Below, in pieces: positions 7,215 to 15,349 of a stretch of 64,000 nucleotides of DNA (its first letter is position 1; every line of letters begins with the position of its first letter). The position numbers and the translations under genes are program-made. The notes under the pieces are model-generated. The model was not told the origin of the DNA and made no database searches. It saw only the letters and a list, made by a program, of their open reading frames with translations. The stretch comes from TK10-74A sp965263065 (lineage in GTDB: Bacteria; Chloroflexota; Dehalococcoidia; Bin125), in contig CBDHGH010000003.1 in the NCBI GenBank assembly GCA_965263065.1, positions 1,302,001 through 1,366,000 of the forward strand, read 5' to 3'.

Positions 7215-9071
7215 ATGAGCGGAATGAACTACTGGACCACCATGCGCCGTCGGCGTATCAGCCGCCGCACGATGTTGGGAGCCAGCGCCAAGGCCGGCGT
7301 TGGCGCGGCCGGCCTCGCCCTGGTCGGCTGCGGCGACGATGACGATGACGACGCCCCGGCCGCCGCCGCGGCTCCCGCCGAGGAGCAGGCGGAGGAGCAG
7401 GCCCAGGCCCAGGCGGAGGAGCAGGCCGAAGCGCAGGCGCAGGCCGCCGATGAGCCTGCGGAGGAGGAGGCCGAAGAGCAGGCCGTGTCGGCCTTCGCCG
7501 GCATCGACCTCGAGGCGACCATCCGCACGACGGCGGCAGCGGACAACGGCGGGCTCGACCAGCTCCGCGCCGGCAGCCACACCAACTACATCTCCCATCA
7601 GTGCGTGCACGACAACGGCATCTGGCTGGAGCCGGACACGAACGAGGTTTACGGCCACCTGGTCACGCCGGAGTGGGTCGACGACGTGACGATGACCGCG
7701 GCGGTGACGCCCGCCCCGTTCCACGACGGCTCGATCTTCTCGGCCGTGGACGCGAAGTTCACCTTCGACCGGGCCGGCAACATCGCCGAATACCACAATG
7801 GCGGCGAGACGACCGACAACCCGGCTGGCTGGACCAGCGCCCGCACGACCTACGGCGCCCATAACTGGGCCCGCAACGAGGCGGTCGACGACCGCACCTG
7901 GCTGGTCGAACTCAACGCCCCGGACGCGGGATTCCTTGTCGTGGCGTTCACCGGCGCCGTCGTCATGATCTCCCGCGCCTACACCGAGCGCGTGGGTGAC
8001 GCGGAGATGGACCGCGCCCCCATGGGCACCGGCGCCTACCGCTTCGTCAGTCACGCCGACGATGAGAACTTCATCTTCGAGCGCCACGACGAGCACTTCC
8101 ACCCGCTGGACTACCCGGTGAACGTGCCGCACGTGCCGTTCCACAAGCGCCTGGAGGTGCTGGTGCGGCCGGAGGTGCAGTCGCGCCTGGCCGGGCTGGA
8201 GGCGGGCGAGATCGACACCGTGCCGTCCCTCGGGTTCAACGAGGCGGAGCCCTTCCTGGACAACCCCGATTTCAACGTCTTCCTGCAGCCCGCCGGCGCG
8301 GCCTCGTGCCACAACGTCTACCCGAACCTCAACAACCCCGTGCTGGAGGACGGCAGCCCCAACCCCTTCCTCGACCAGCGGGTCCGCCTGGCGGCGAACC
8401 TGGCGCTCAACCGCGGCAACATCATCAACGGCCTGCTCTCGGGCACCGAGGAGCAGGCGCTGTTCACCTTCAGTGGCGCCATCGGCTACCCGACGCCCGA
8501 GCAGAAGGCGGAAGTCACCTTCCCCTACGACCCGGAACAGGCGCGCGCGCTGCTGGCTGAGGCCGGCTACCCCGACGGCTTCGACACCACGCTGCACATT
8601 CACGGCACCTGGGGCCAGCTCGTCGACGACCTCTCGCTCATCGTGCAGCAGGACCTCGGCGCGGTCGGCATCCGCTTGACCATCAAGCCGTGGGCCGCGG
8701 CCGAGTACTTCACCGACGCCGCCGTCCGTGCCCGCCCCGGCGAGCCCGGCCTGTGGTGGTTCTTCGCCAACACCAACCCGGATGTCGGCTCGATGATCAA
8801 CTGCTGCGTCAAGCCCTCGGGCCCGTACGCGGTCGCCCCGGGCAGCCAGAAGATCTTGGACATGGTGGCCGAGCAGGAAGTCGAGCTGGACCCCGTGGTC
8901 CGCAAGGGGCTCATCACCGAGCTCTTCCTGGAGCACGCCCGCGAAGCGACGTTCATCTTCGTGATCGAGCCGAAGGAAGGCGTGATCACCCGTGGCGACA
9001 TCAACTGGCCGGCGGGCAAGGTGCAGCGCCGCGCCGAGGCGCTGAACTTCGCCACGCAGAGGCTCGTTTAG
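7215..9071 (+). CDS. Tat-exported ABC substrate-binding lipoprotein (family 5), second paralogue
   Basis: A 618-residue paralogue of the receptor at 3301. The ATG at 7215 follows GAGAGGAG at 7201-7208. The signal is nearly identical (SRRTMLG at 16-22, lipobox LVGC with Cys39, then an Asp run). The stalk is much shorter, about 55 residues rich in Ala, Glu and Gln. The SBP_bac_5 domain keeps APFHDGSIF, PMGTGAYRF and ARALLAEAGYPDGFD. It has its own promoter, and a strong hairpin follows the stop. With its permeases deleted (6753-6908), it would have to work with permeases encoded elsewhere, for example those at 1300-3122. Confidence 0.92.
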   Translation: MSGMNYWTTMRRRRISRRTMLGASAKAGVGAAGLALVGCGDDDDDDAPAAAAAPAEEQAEEQAQAQAEEQAEAQAQAADEPAEEEAEEQAVSAFAGIDLEATIRTTAAADNGGLDQLRAGSHTNYISHQCVHDNGIWLEPDTNEVYGHLVTPEWVDDVTMTAAVTPAPFHDGSIFSAVDAKFTFDRAGNIAEYHNGGETTDNPAGWTSARTTYGAHNWARNEAVDDRTWLVELNAPDAGFLVVAFTGAVVMISRAYTERVGDAEMDRAPMGTGAYRFVSHADDENFIFERHDEHFHPLDYPVNVPHVPFHKRLEVLVRPEVQSRLAGLEAGEIDTVPSLGFNEAEPFLDNPDFNVFLQPAGAASCHNVYPNLNNPVLEDGSPNPFLDQRVRLAANLALNRGNIINGLLSGTEEQALFTFSGAIGYPTPEQKAEVTFPYDPEQARALLAEAGYPDGFDTTLHIHGTWGQLVDDLSLIVQQDLGAVGIRLTIKPWAAAEYFTDAAVRARPGEPGLWWFFANTNPDVGSMINCCVKPSGPYAVAPGSQKILDMVAEQEVELDPVVRKGLITELFLEHAREATFIFVIEPKEGVITRGDINWPAGKVQRRAEALNFATQRLV

Positions 9072-9091
9072 TCCACCCGAACGGAGGATCG

Positions 9092-9121
9092 AAGAGCGGC
9101 CGCCGCAAGGCGGCCGCTCTT
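9092..9121 (+). terminator. Strong hairpin after second binding protein gene
   Basis: A perfect 13-bp stem (9092-9104 with 9109-9121) and a GCAA tetraloop (9105-9108) lie 20 bases after the stop at 9071. Only a short T stretch follows. Its position between convergent genes supports a terminator role for both. Confidence 0.7.
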
Positions 9122-9147
9122 GCGTTGTCGGGGCTTGCGTTGGTCGG

Positions 9148-10584
9148 CTAGCCGACCGGTGATCCGTAGATCGACGTCTCCGGCTCGAACACGGCCCACG
9201 CGAACCACAGGTGCGTGCCGTGCGCGATCGGCGTCAGTTGCGCCCCGGCCAGCTCCCCCGCCACCGCCCGCCCGAAGATGTTCCACGTCGACCCCGTGCC
9301 GACGTCGCGGAAGGTCTGCGGGTCGTCGGGGTTCGGCTCGAACGTGAGCGCGACGCCGTCCAGCGTGGGGCGGAACACCGCCGCCCCGCCCACCTCGCGG
9401 CTCGCCTCGATCACGACCTGGTCCAGCACCGACACCGCCCCCGGCGTCCACACCACCACCACCGCCGCGCCGCCCACCACGTCCGCGACCACGGGCTCCA
9501 CGGCCAGCACCCGGAACGGGTACGCCACGGCCTCGCCGTTGATCGATAGCCCCACCACCCGCTCGGCGAAGTGCAGGCGCTCGTCGGGCTCGCCCCGGAA
9601 CAGGCGGCGAACGTCGGCGGCGGCCGCCAGGTTGTCGTAGCCGGTGTACGGCGTTGTGCCATAGGGGATGCCCCCGCCTGCGCTGTTCCGCAGGTCCGGG
9701 CGGGCCAGGACCAGCGCGTCGGGGAAGGCGTCGCGGAACTGCCCCCACGACACGATCCCGCTGGGGATGGGCGGCAGCGCCGCCCCCACCATGTCCCCGA
9801 TCAGCGCCTTGCCGCCCACCTGCTGCCAGACCGACTCCGTCTGATGGTCGTACATCACGAGGTCGCTGTTGCGCAGGAGGCCGGACGTCCCGAACGACAG
9901 CGTCGTCCCCCCCACCCGCCGATCGAAGGCGATCGCGGTGTTGCAGAGCGGGCAGTACGTGACCAGCACGGGCACGCCGCCGACGGTGTCATTCACGACC
10001 TCGTGCCACAGCATGATCGCGACGGGAAAGGCGCGCACATCGCCGTTCACGTCGATGTGCTGCACCGGGTAGCCGTCGCTGTAGATGCGGTCCGCCTCGG
10101 CCACGCTGATGTAGTCGGGGTCGCTCAGCGGGATGATCGCGTTGCGCAGCAGCCGCGGGTCGAACTCCTCGAACTTGACGATGCGGATACCGAAGTTCGT
10201 CAGCCAGTCGAATCCGAAGAGGTGCGGGCGGCTGGCGTCGCGCAGGATCGCCTCCCCGGCCGGCGTGAGCCTCGCATCGGGCGGCAGGAACGGCGCCCGC
10301 TCTGGGATGGGTGGCGCGTTCGCGATCGCCATCTGATACACGCGCGCGTGGCGTTCCTCGTCCAGGATGCCGCTGTCGTCGCGCAGATCCGCCAGCGCGA
10401 GCTCGACGGGGTCCACCAGCGTTTCGGCCTCGTCGCGCCTGACGATCGCGGTGTCAGCGGCCCCCTGCCCATCGGACGACGGCCTGTCGGCCGCCGGACC
10501 GCCCCCGTCCGGCGAGCAGGCCGCCCCGGCGACGAGCGCCACCAGGACCGCGGCGAGCGCCCCGGCCGCACGGCCGGCCGCCAC
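9148..10584 (-). CDS. DUF3179 domain lipoprotein
   Basis: 478 residues from a GTG at 10584 that overlaps the stop of the upstream disulfide-reductase-like gene (TAGTG), so the two are translationally coupled. The N-terminus is a lipoprotein signal ending VAGAAC, with Cys23 as the likely lipidated residue. The conserved block contains WHEVVNDTVGG, YCPLCN (a CxxC pair), FGTSGLL and MYDHQTESVWQQ. It is longer than the DUF3179 fragment at 1-1182 because of about 100 extra N-terminal residues. The family function is unknown. The coupling to a thiol-redox enzyme suggests, as inference only, that the CxxC pair is redox active. Confidence 0.88.
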   Translation of the reverse strand: MAAGRAAGALAAVLVALVAGAACSPDGGGPAADRPSSDGQGAADTAIVRRDEAETLVDPVELALADLRDDSGILDEERHARVYQMAIANAPPIPERAPFLPPDARLTPAGEAILRDASRPHLFGFDWLTNFGIRIVKFEEFDPRLLRNAIIPLSDPDYISVAEADRIYSDGYPVQHIDVNGDVRAFPVAIMLWHEVVNDTVGGVPVLVTYCPLCNTAIAFDRRVGGTTLSFGTSGLLRNSDLVMYDHQTESVWQQVGGKALIGDMVGAALPPIPSGIVSWGQFRDAFPDALVLARPDLRNSAGGGIPYGTTPYTGYDNLAAAADVRRLFRGEPDERLHFAERVVGLSINGEAVAYPFRVLAVEPVVADVVGGAAVVVVWTPGAVSVLDQVVIEASREVGGAAVFRPTLDGVALTFEPNPDDPQTFRDVGTGSTWNIFGRAVAGELAGAQLTPIAHGTHLWFAWAVFEPETSIYGSPVG

Positions 10585-12425
10585 TACTGATACCACTCGT
10601 GCAGGATGGCCTGCGCCGCGACCTCCCCCTGCCGGGCGGCGCCCATCGCGCCCGCCCAGCCCCGCACATCGCCCGACGCCCACACCCGCTCGACGCTGGT
10701 GCGCTGCCCCCCGTCCCCGGCCACGTGGCCCTCCGCGTTGAGCGTCAGCCCCAGCGTTCGCGTCAGCCGCGCGACGAGTGGCGTCGGCTCGGTGGGCGGC
10801 ATCCAGAGCAGCGTCTGCATCTCGACTTCCGCGCCGCTGTCCAGCGTGAGGCTGCGGATCTGCGCCCCGTCGCGGCGGATCCCGGCCACGTTGCCGCGGT
10901 GCAGCCGGACGCCCAACTCCTCCATGCGCCGCGCCTCGCTGTCGGCGAGTTGGGCGTCGCCGCCCTGGATCAATTGCACGTCCTTGGTCCAGTGCATCGC
11001 CAGGCGCGGGTCGGTCGTGCGGGACACCGCCGACGCCCGCACGATCGCCCAGGCGCGGTCGCGGTGCTCGTAGCCGTCGCAGAGCACGCAGGGGATGATC
11101 GATTCGCCCCAGCACTCGCGGAAGCCGGAGAGGTCCGGGAAGACGTCGCGATAGCCGGACGCCAGCACCACGTGGCGCGCCGTCAGGGCCGCCCCCGCGC
11201 GCGTGTGCAGCACGAAGTCCCCGCCCGCCCCACGCTGCACGTCCTCGACCCGCGCCTCATGCAGCGTCGCGCCGCCGTAGCGGTCGATCTGCTCCCACGC
11301 CACCCGCCGGACCTCCTTCGGCGGCAGGTCGTCGAAGCCCAGGTAGCCGTGCAGCGCGTGCGATGCCGCGTTGCGCGCCGGCGCCGGATCGTCGAACACG
11401 GCGACGCTGCGCCGCCCGCGCGTCAGGGTCAGGGCCGCCTGCAAGCCGGCCGGCCCGCCGCCGATCACCGCCACATCGACGGACGGGAGGTTGGGCGCCG
11501 GCGCCGGCACGGGCGCGACGGGCGCGGTGTGCGGCGCGGCGGGCGGCATGGGCGCGACGGGCGCGGTTCGCGGCGTGGCGGGCGCCGCCGGCGCGGCCGG
11601 GCGACCGCCCGGCCCCGGCGGTCGGGCGATGCCCGTGGGCGGCAGGATCAGGCCCGACTTCGGTTCCTCCGGGCCCCCACGCGGCTTCAGCTCCACCTTC
11701 GCCAGTGTGCCGTCGAGGATGCGCGGCGCCGTCGGATTCTCCCGGTCCACCTGCGAAGAGAGCGCGTACACGGCCAGGTCCAGCGGCATCGTCACGCCGG
11801 CGAACCCCCGCGAGTTGTTCACGAACGTCAGTGGCGTGTGCGTCATCTCCAGGTCGTGCACCAGCGCGGGGAACGACTCCATCGCGTACACCGCCGCGTC
11901 GGCGCGCGGCGTGCAACTCGCCAGCGTGAACGCCGTGGTCCCCGCGTGCGTCCCGGACTTGTCCGTCAGCGATGCCATCACGCGCACGGCGATGGGGCCC
12001 TCGATCTGCTCCAGGGCCAGCGCGACGTCCGCCGGCGGCGCCTCCGGGTCGTTCGCCGTCCGCTCGATCGCCTCCAGCAGCAGCGGCAGGAAGTGCCCCG
12101 CGGGCCGCCCGAAGATGCGCAGCCGGCCGTCGGTCGGGCCGCCGCCGTCGCGGCTCAGCACGATGCCGGGGATGCGGTCCACGCCCAGCGCTTCCGCTCG
12201 GGCGGCGTGCACGCTGTAATCCTGGCTGCGCAGCCGCAGGTTGTCGCTGACGCCCGCGATCTGCTCCAGCGCCTCATACGTGGCGGGGCAGTCGCGGCAG
12301 GGCTCCTGCACGCGCCCCGGGACCACGATGCTGCTGGTCCCCGACTGATACAGATCGATCGTGACCGGGTTCGGCAGTCCCGCCAGCCGTTGCCGGAAGA
12401 CGGCGAGGATACTCTCGGCGATCAT
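10584..12425 (-). CDS. AhpF/thioredoxin-reductase-like flavoprotein with N-terminal thioredoxin-fold domain
   Basis: 613 residues. The ATG at 12425 follows GGAGGAGCC, and longer upstream frames are not credible. The N-terminal region (residues about 1-210) resembles glutaredoxin/AhpF-N folds with a CRDC centre at Cys43 and Cys46. A Pro/Ala linker follows (about 280-320). A flavoprotein domain then carries the FAD motif GGGPAGLQAAL and an active CVLC pair (Cys446, Cys449), as in thioredoxin reductase, ending with the FAD-contacting ASGDVRGW. The second dinucleotide motif expected after the CxxC is absent: the segment reads AWAIVRASAVSRTT, with no GxGxxG/A. The electron donor may therefore not be NADPH. 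The DUF3179 lipoprotein downstream is translationally coupled. Confidence 0.85.
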   Translation of the reverse strand: MIAESILAVFRQRLAGLPNPVTIDLYQSGTSSIVVPGRVQEPCRDCPATYEALEQIAGVSDNLRLRSQDYSVHAARAEALGVDRIPGIVLSRDGGGPTDGRLRIFGRPAGHFLPLLLEAIERTANDPEAPPADVALALEQIEGPIAVRVMASLTDKSGTHAGTTAFTLASCTPRADAAVYAMESFPALVHDLEMTHTPLTFVNNSRGFAGVTMPLDLAVYALSSQVDRENPTAPRILDGTLAKVELKPRGGPEEPKSGLILPPTGIARPPGPGGRPAAPAAPATPRTAPVAPMPPAAPHTAPVAPVPAPAPNLPSVDVAVIGGGPAGLQAALTLTRGRRSVAVFDDPAPARNAASHALHGYLGFDDLPPKEVRRVAWEQIDRYGGATLHEARVEDVQRGAGGDFVLHTRAGAALTARHVVLASGYRDVFPDLSGFRECWGESIIPCVLCDGYEHRDRAWAIVRASAVSRTTDPRLAMHWTKDVQLIQGGDAQLADSEARRMEELGVRLHRGNVAGIRRDGAQIRSLTLDSGAEVEMQTLLWMPPTEPTPLVARLTRTLGLTLNAEGHVAGDGGQRTSVERVWASGDVRGWAGAMGAARQGEVAAQAILHEWYQ

Positions 12426-12747
12426 GTGGCTCCTCCAGCACGCGAGCGGCGCCCCGCGGGCGCCGCTCGGCGCGGCTCTGGCGTCTCGGGTCTGGGGCCA
12501 GCATCCCCGCCCGGAGCGATGCGGGCAAGCGTCGGGCACGGGGATCGATTCCGGGTCCGCGGTGACTTTTGCACCGCCACGGGAGCGTTTAGCGCCCATG
12601 TGTGTATCCTGTGGCTGTGACGCAGAGGAGCGTCGCCCTGATTCGCCTCGGTCGTTGGTTCCAACTCCGGTGTCGTTTCTGGTTTCTAGGCTCGCCTCGG
12701 GGCGGGCGGTGGCGCCGGACCGGCGTTCACGATCGAGAGGGTCTCTC
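12426..12747. other. Intergenic region between divergent genes
   Basis: This 322-base gap separates the minus-strand reductase from the plus-strand RNA-binding protein gene. I see no gene, RNA gene or convincing promoter. A TATCCT at 12605-12610 could be a -10 element but lacks a matching -35. The long 5' leader before the RRM gene is noted because such genes are often controlled through their leaders. Confidence 0.5.
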
Positions 12748-13038
12748 TTGTCGAAGAGAATCTATGTTGGCAATCTGCCGTTCAGTTCCTCCGAGGAGGA
12801 TGTGACGGCGCTGTTCGAGGCGTATGGGCGGGTGGTCTCCTGCGCCCTCCCCACCGACCGCGAGACCGGGCGTCCGCGCGGCTTCGGCTTCGTCGAGATG
12901 GACGAGCGCGACGCCGAGCAGGCGATCAACGCTCTGAACGGCCAGGACTTCCAGGGCCGCTCGCTGACGGTCAACGAGGCCCGCCCGCGCCGCGAGGGCG
13001 GCGGCGGTGGCGGCGGCGGTCGCGACCGCCGTTGGTGA
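12748..13038 (+). CDS. RRM-type RNA-binding protein
   Basis: 96 residues containing a single RNA-recognition motif: RNP2 is IYVGNL near residue 4, and RNP1 is RGFGFVEM near residue 46. A Gly-rich, Arg-containing tail (RREGGGG to GRDRRW) follows. The TTG at 12748 is chosen because GAGAGGG (12735-12741) lies at good spacing and translation from it begins exactly at the domain edge (SKRIYVGN). Proteins of this size and form are common small RNA chaperone-like proteins in Cyanobacteria and Chloroflexota. The gene stands immediately upstream of IF-1, suggesting a shared link to translation. Confidence 0.9.
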   Translation: MSKRIYVGNLPFSSSEEDVTALFEAYGRVVSCALPTDRETGRPRGFGFVEMDERDAEQAINALNGQDFQGRSLTVNEARPRREGGGGGGGGRDRRW

Positions 13039-13110
13039 TCGCTCCTCGACCCCCCGTGCGAGTCCGAACCGCCGCGAGCCCCCCGCTCGTGAGCCGTGGG
13101 CGATGCGCGC

Positions 13111-13329
13111 ATGGCTGAAGAAAAGATCGAGGTCGAGGGGGTCGTCTCCGCGGTCCTCGGGAACGACTACTACCGGGTCGAACTGGCCAACGGCTCCGAA
13201 GCCCTGGTCCGTCCCGCCGGGCGGCTGCGCAAGTTCCGCATCCGCACGCTGCTGGGCGACCGCGTGCTCGTGGAGTTGTCCGAGTACGACCTGACCCGCG
13301 GTCGCATCACCTACCGCTTCCGCGATTAG
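13111..13329 (+). CDS. infA: Translation initiation factor IF-1
   Basis: 72 residues, the canonical IF-1 length, forming one S1/OB-fold domain. Recognisable segments are IEVEGVV, FRVELANG-like YRVELANGSEA, and the highly conserved YDLTRGRITYR. The usual HISGKMR loop is replaced by a VRPAGRLRK segment. IF-1 binds the 30S A site during initiation. The gene is not in the usual ribosomal-protein operon but beside an RRM protein, so it may be a second copy; this cannot be settled from the window. Confidence 0.92.
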   Translation: MAEEKIEVEGVVSAVLGNDYYRVELANGSEALVRPAGRLRKFRIRTLLGDRVLVELSEYDLTRGRITYRFRD

Positions 13330-13428
13330 GCTTGGCCGCTTCCGCGACTGAGCCCGCCGGCGGGGCGGCGCGTTAGGCTGGCCCTGCGGCCTGCCCGGCC
13401 TCGCCGTGCCCGCCCCCGAGAGGACGCC

Positions 13429-14337
13429 ATGACCGACTACGAAAACATCCTGCTCGACATCGACGACGCCGTCGCCACGATCACGCTCAACCGCCCCGAG
13501 AAGCTCAACGCGATGAGCGCCGACCTGATCGCGGAGTTGTTCGGGGCGCTGCGGGAGCTGCGTCACGGCGACGAGGTGCGCGTGATTCGCATCAAGTCCA
13601 ACGGGCGCGCCTTCTGCGCCGGCTATGACCTCACCCCCGCGCGCGGCGCGTTCTCGTGGAAGCCGAACCAGCGCCGCGGAGATCGGGCGGCCGACCTGGG
13701 GGAGTCGCGCATCGCGCTGGACCGGGAGAGCTTGCGCGACAACGTGGAGCGCTGGCTGTGGATGTGGAGCTACCGCAAGCCCATCGTCGCGCAGGTGCAC
13801 GGCTACTGCCTCGCCGGCGGCGGCGAGCTGATCGGCGCCTGCGACATCGTCTTCGCGGCCAACGATGCCCGCTTCGGGCACCCCGCCGGTCGCGCCCTGG
13901 GCGTGCCCCCCATCACCTGCATGTGGCCGTTCAAGATCGGCATGCTGAAAACCAAGGAGTTGCTTTTCACCGGCGACATGATCGACGGCCGCGAGGCGGA
14001 GCGCCTGGGGATGGTCAACCACGCCGTGGCCGCCGAGGAGCTCGACGACGCCACGCTGGCCTTCTGCCGCCGCATCGCCCAGCTGCCGCTGGACATGCTC
14101 ACGATCCACAAGCACGCCACCAACCGCTGGTTCGAGGAGGCCGGGCTGCGCACCGCCGCCTACGCCTCGGGCGACTTCGACGCCATCGCGCACGAGGCCC
14201 CTTCGATCGCGGAGTGGCGGCGCATCGCGCAGGAGTCCGGCCTGAAGGGCGCGCTGGCCTGGCGCGACCAGCCCTTCGGCGACGGCTGGGGCGCGAAGAC
14301 CCCCCCGCCCCCGCCCGCCGCCTCCCCGGCCCCCTGA
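13429..14337 (+). CDS. Enoyl-CoA hydratase/isomerase family protein
   Basis: 302 residues with a crotonase fold. The oxyanion-hole segments are visible as NGRAFCAGYDL (near residue 60) and GYCLAGGGELIGACD (near 125). The ATG follows GAGAGGA at good spacing. The family hydrates enoyl-CoA or performs related CoA-ester reactions. Here a Glu in the GGGEL segment is present, but the second classical hydratase glutamate is not obvious. A Pro/Ala tail ends the protein. It is convergent with the permease gene at 14385. Confidence 0.88.
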   Translation: MTDYENILLDIDDAVATITLNRPEKLNAMSADLIAELFGALRELRHGDEVRVIRIKSNGRAFCAGYDLTPARGAFSWKPNQRRGDRAADLGESRIALDRESLRDNVERWLWMWSYRKPIVAQVHGYCLAGGGELIGACDIVFAANDARFGHPAGRALGVPPITCMWPFKIGMLKTKELLFTGDMIDGREAERLGMVNHAVAAEELDDATLAFCRRIAQLPLDMLTIHKHATNRWFEEAGLRTAAYASGDFDAIAHEAPSIAEWRRIAQESGLKGALAWRDQPFGDGWGAKTPPPPPAASPAP

Positions 14338-14349
14338 TGTCCCCGGTCT

Positions 14350-14381
14350 CCGGACTGGCCCGGCCCCCGGACTGGCCCGGC
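14350..14381. repeat. 17-nt tandem repeat, about 1.9 copies
   Basis: CCGGACTGGCCCGGCCC (14350-14366) is followed at once by a second copy, CCGGACTGGCCCGGC (14367-14381). They fill most of the gap between two convergent genes. Confidence 0.8.
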
Positions 14382-14384
14382 GGC

Positions 14385-15209
14385 CTACGCCTCGCTGAGA
14401 ATCGTCTGCACGGCGACCACGATCATCCCCAGCGCCAGCAGTCGCATGAGCCGCCCCTCGCCGAGCCGGCGGTTGAGCCAGCGCCCCGCGGGCACGGAGA
14501 GCAGCACCCCGATCCCCAGCCAGAGGGCGTCGGCCATGGGGCCGTCGCTGCTCCAGTCCGCGTTGCCCATCGCCATCTGGAAGCCCGCGCCGCTGACCCC
14601 CACGAGGAATACCACGCTGTGCGCCGTGGGCACGGCCAGCCAGTGCGGCATCCGCATGACCCCCGTCGCGATGGGCACCAGCAGGATGCCGCCGCCGATC
14701 CCGGCCATCGCCGCCAGCGTCGAGACGCCGAACGCGGCTGGCAGCGCGCGCCGCAGCGGCACCCGGTAGAGGAAGCGGGCGCCCGCCGCGTCGCGCTGAT
14801 TCCGCACCCAGCCCCGCGCGCCCGGCTGCAGCAGATTGAAGACCGGCCGCCACAGCATGTACGTCGCGGCCAGCAGCAGCAGCGCCGCGAAGCCCAGCGC
14901 GAAGACTTGGCGGGGGACCGTCGTCGTCAAGGCCGCGCCGATCAGCGCTCCGGCGATGGCCACCGCCGCCAGCGCCAGCACCAGCCCGCGGTCCACCCGG
15001 CCGTCGCGCAGCCCCAGCCCGGCCGACGCGCCGGCCAGCAGCGCCGCCACGCTCAGCGAGGCGGCCGTGATCGCCTCCGGCGGCGCGTCGCCGTGACGCC
15101 AGAGCAGCAGCGGCGCGATCACGAAGCCGCCGCCCGCGCCGATCGCCCCCGCGTAGGAGCCGGCCAGCAGGCCCAGCAGCACCAGTCCGATGATCTCGGG
15201 AGCGCTCAC
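14385..15209 (-). CDS. TauE/SafE (TSUP) family membrane permease
   Basis: 274 residues with about eight hydrophobic segments in two halves, each opening with the family's Gly-rich loop (GAIGAGGGFVIAPLLL near the N-terminus and AGIGGGILLVPI past the middle). TSUP proteins export or import sulfite, sulfoacetate or other small organosulfur anions across the cytoplasmic membrane. The start is uncertain: a GTG at 15209 (MSAPEIIGLV) gives a clean first helix, while a TTG at 15218 would add three residues; neither has a clear ribosome site. Confidence 0.85.
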   Translation of the reverse strand: MSAPEIIGLVLLGLLAGSYAGAIGAGGGFVIAPLLLWRHGDAPPEAITAASLSVAALLAGASAGLGLRDGRVDRGLVLALAAVAIAGALIGAALTTTVPRQVFALGFAALLLLAATYMLWRPVFNLLQPGARGWVRNQRDAAGARFLYRVPLRRALPAAFGVSTLAAMAGIGGGILLVPIATGVMRMPHWLAVPTAHSVVFLVGVSGAGFQMAMGNADWSSDGPMADALWLGIGVLLSVPAGRWLNRRLGEGRLMRLLALGMIVVAVQTILSEA

Positions 15210-15266
15210 GCGGCCCAAGGATAGCCCCCAACCATCCCTTCACGAGATTCGCCAAAAGACACAGTG

Positions 15267-15296
15267 CCACAGGACACTGCGCCGGGGGACACTACG
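15267..15296. repeat. 15-nt imperfect tandem repeat
   Basis: CCACAGGACACTGCG (15267-15281) and CCGGGGGACACTACG (15282-15296), with a weaker third unit after them, lie in the gap between the divergent permease and methyltransferase genes. Confidence 0.55.
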
Positions 15297-15349
15297 CTGG
15301 CGGACGCCGCACGCGGCGCGTCCCGTCGGGCAGGGAAGCGAGGCTCTGG

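Noticed and set aside
9148..11115. N-terminal extension of the DUF3179 gene beyond 10584
   Set aside because: The extension lies in another frame of the reductase gene and resembles no protein; the lipoprotein signal begins cleanly at the GTG at 10584.
13111..13329. Cold-shock or S1-domain protein instead of IF-1
   Set aside because: The length of 72 residues and the YDLTRGRITYR segment are specific to IF-1.
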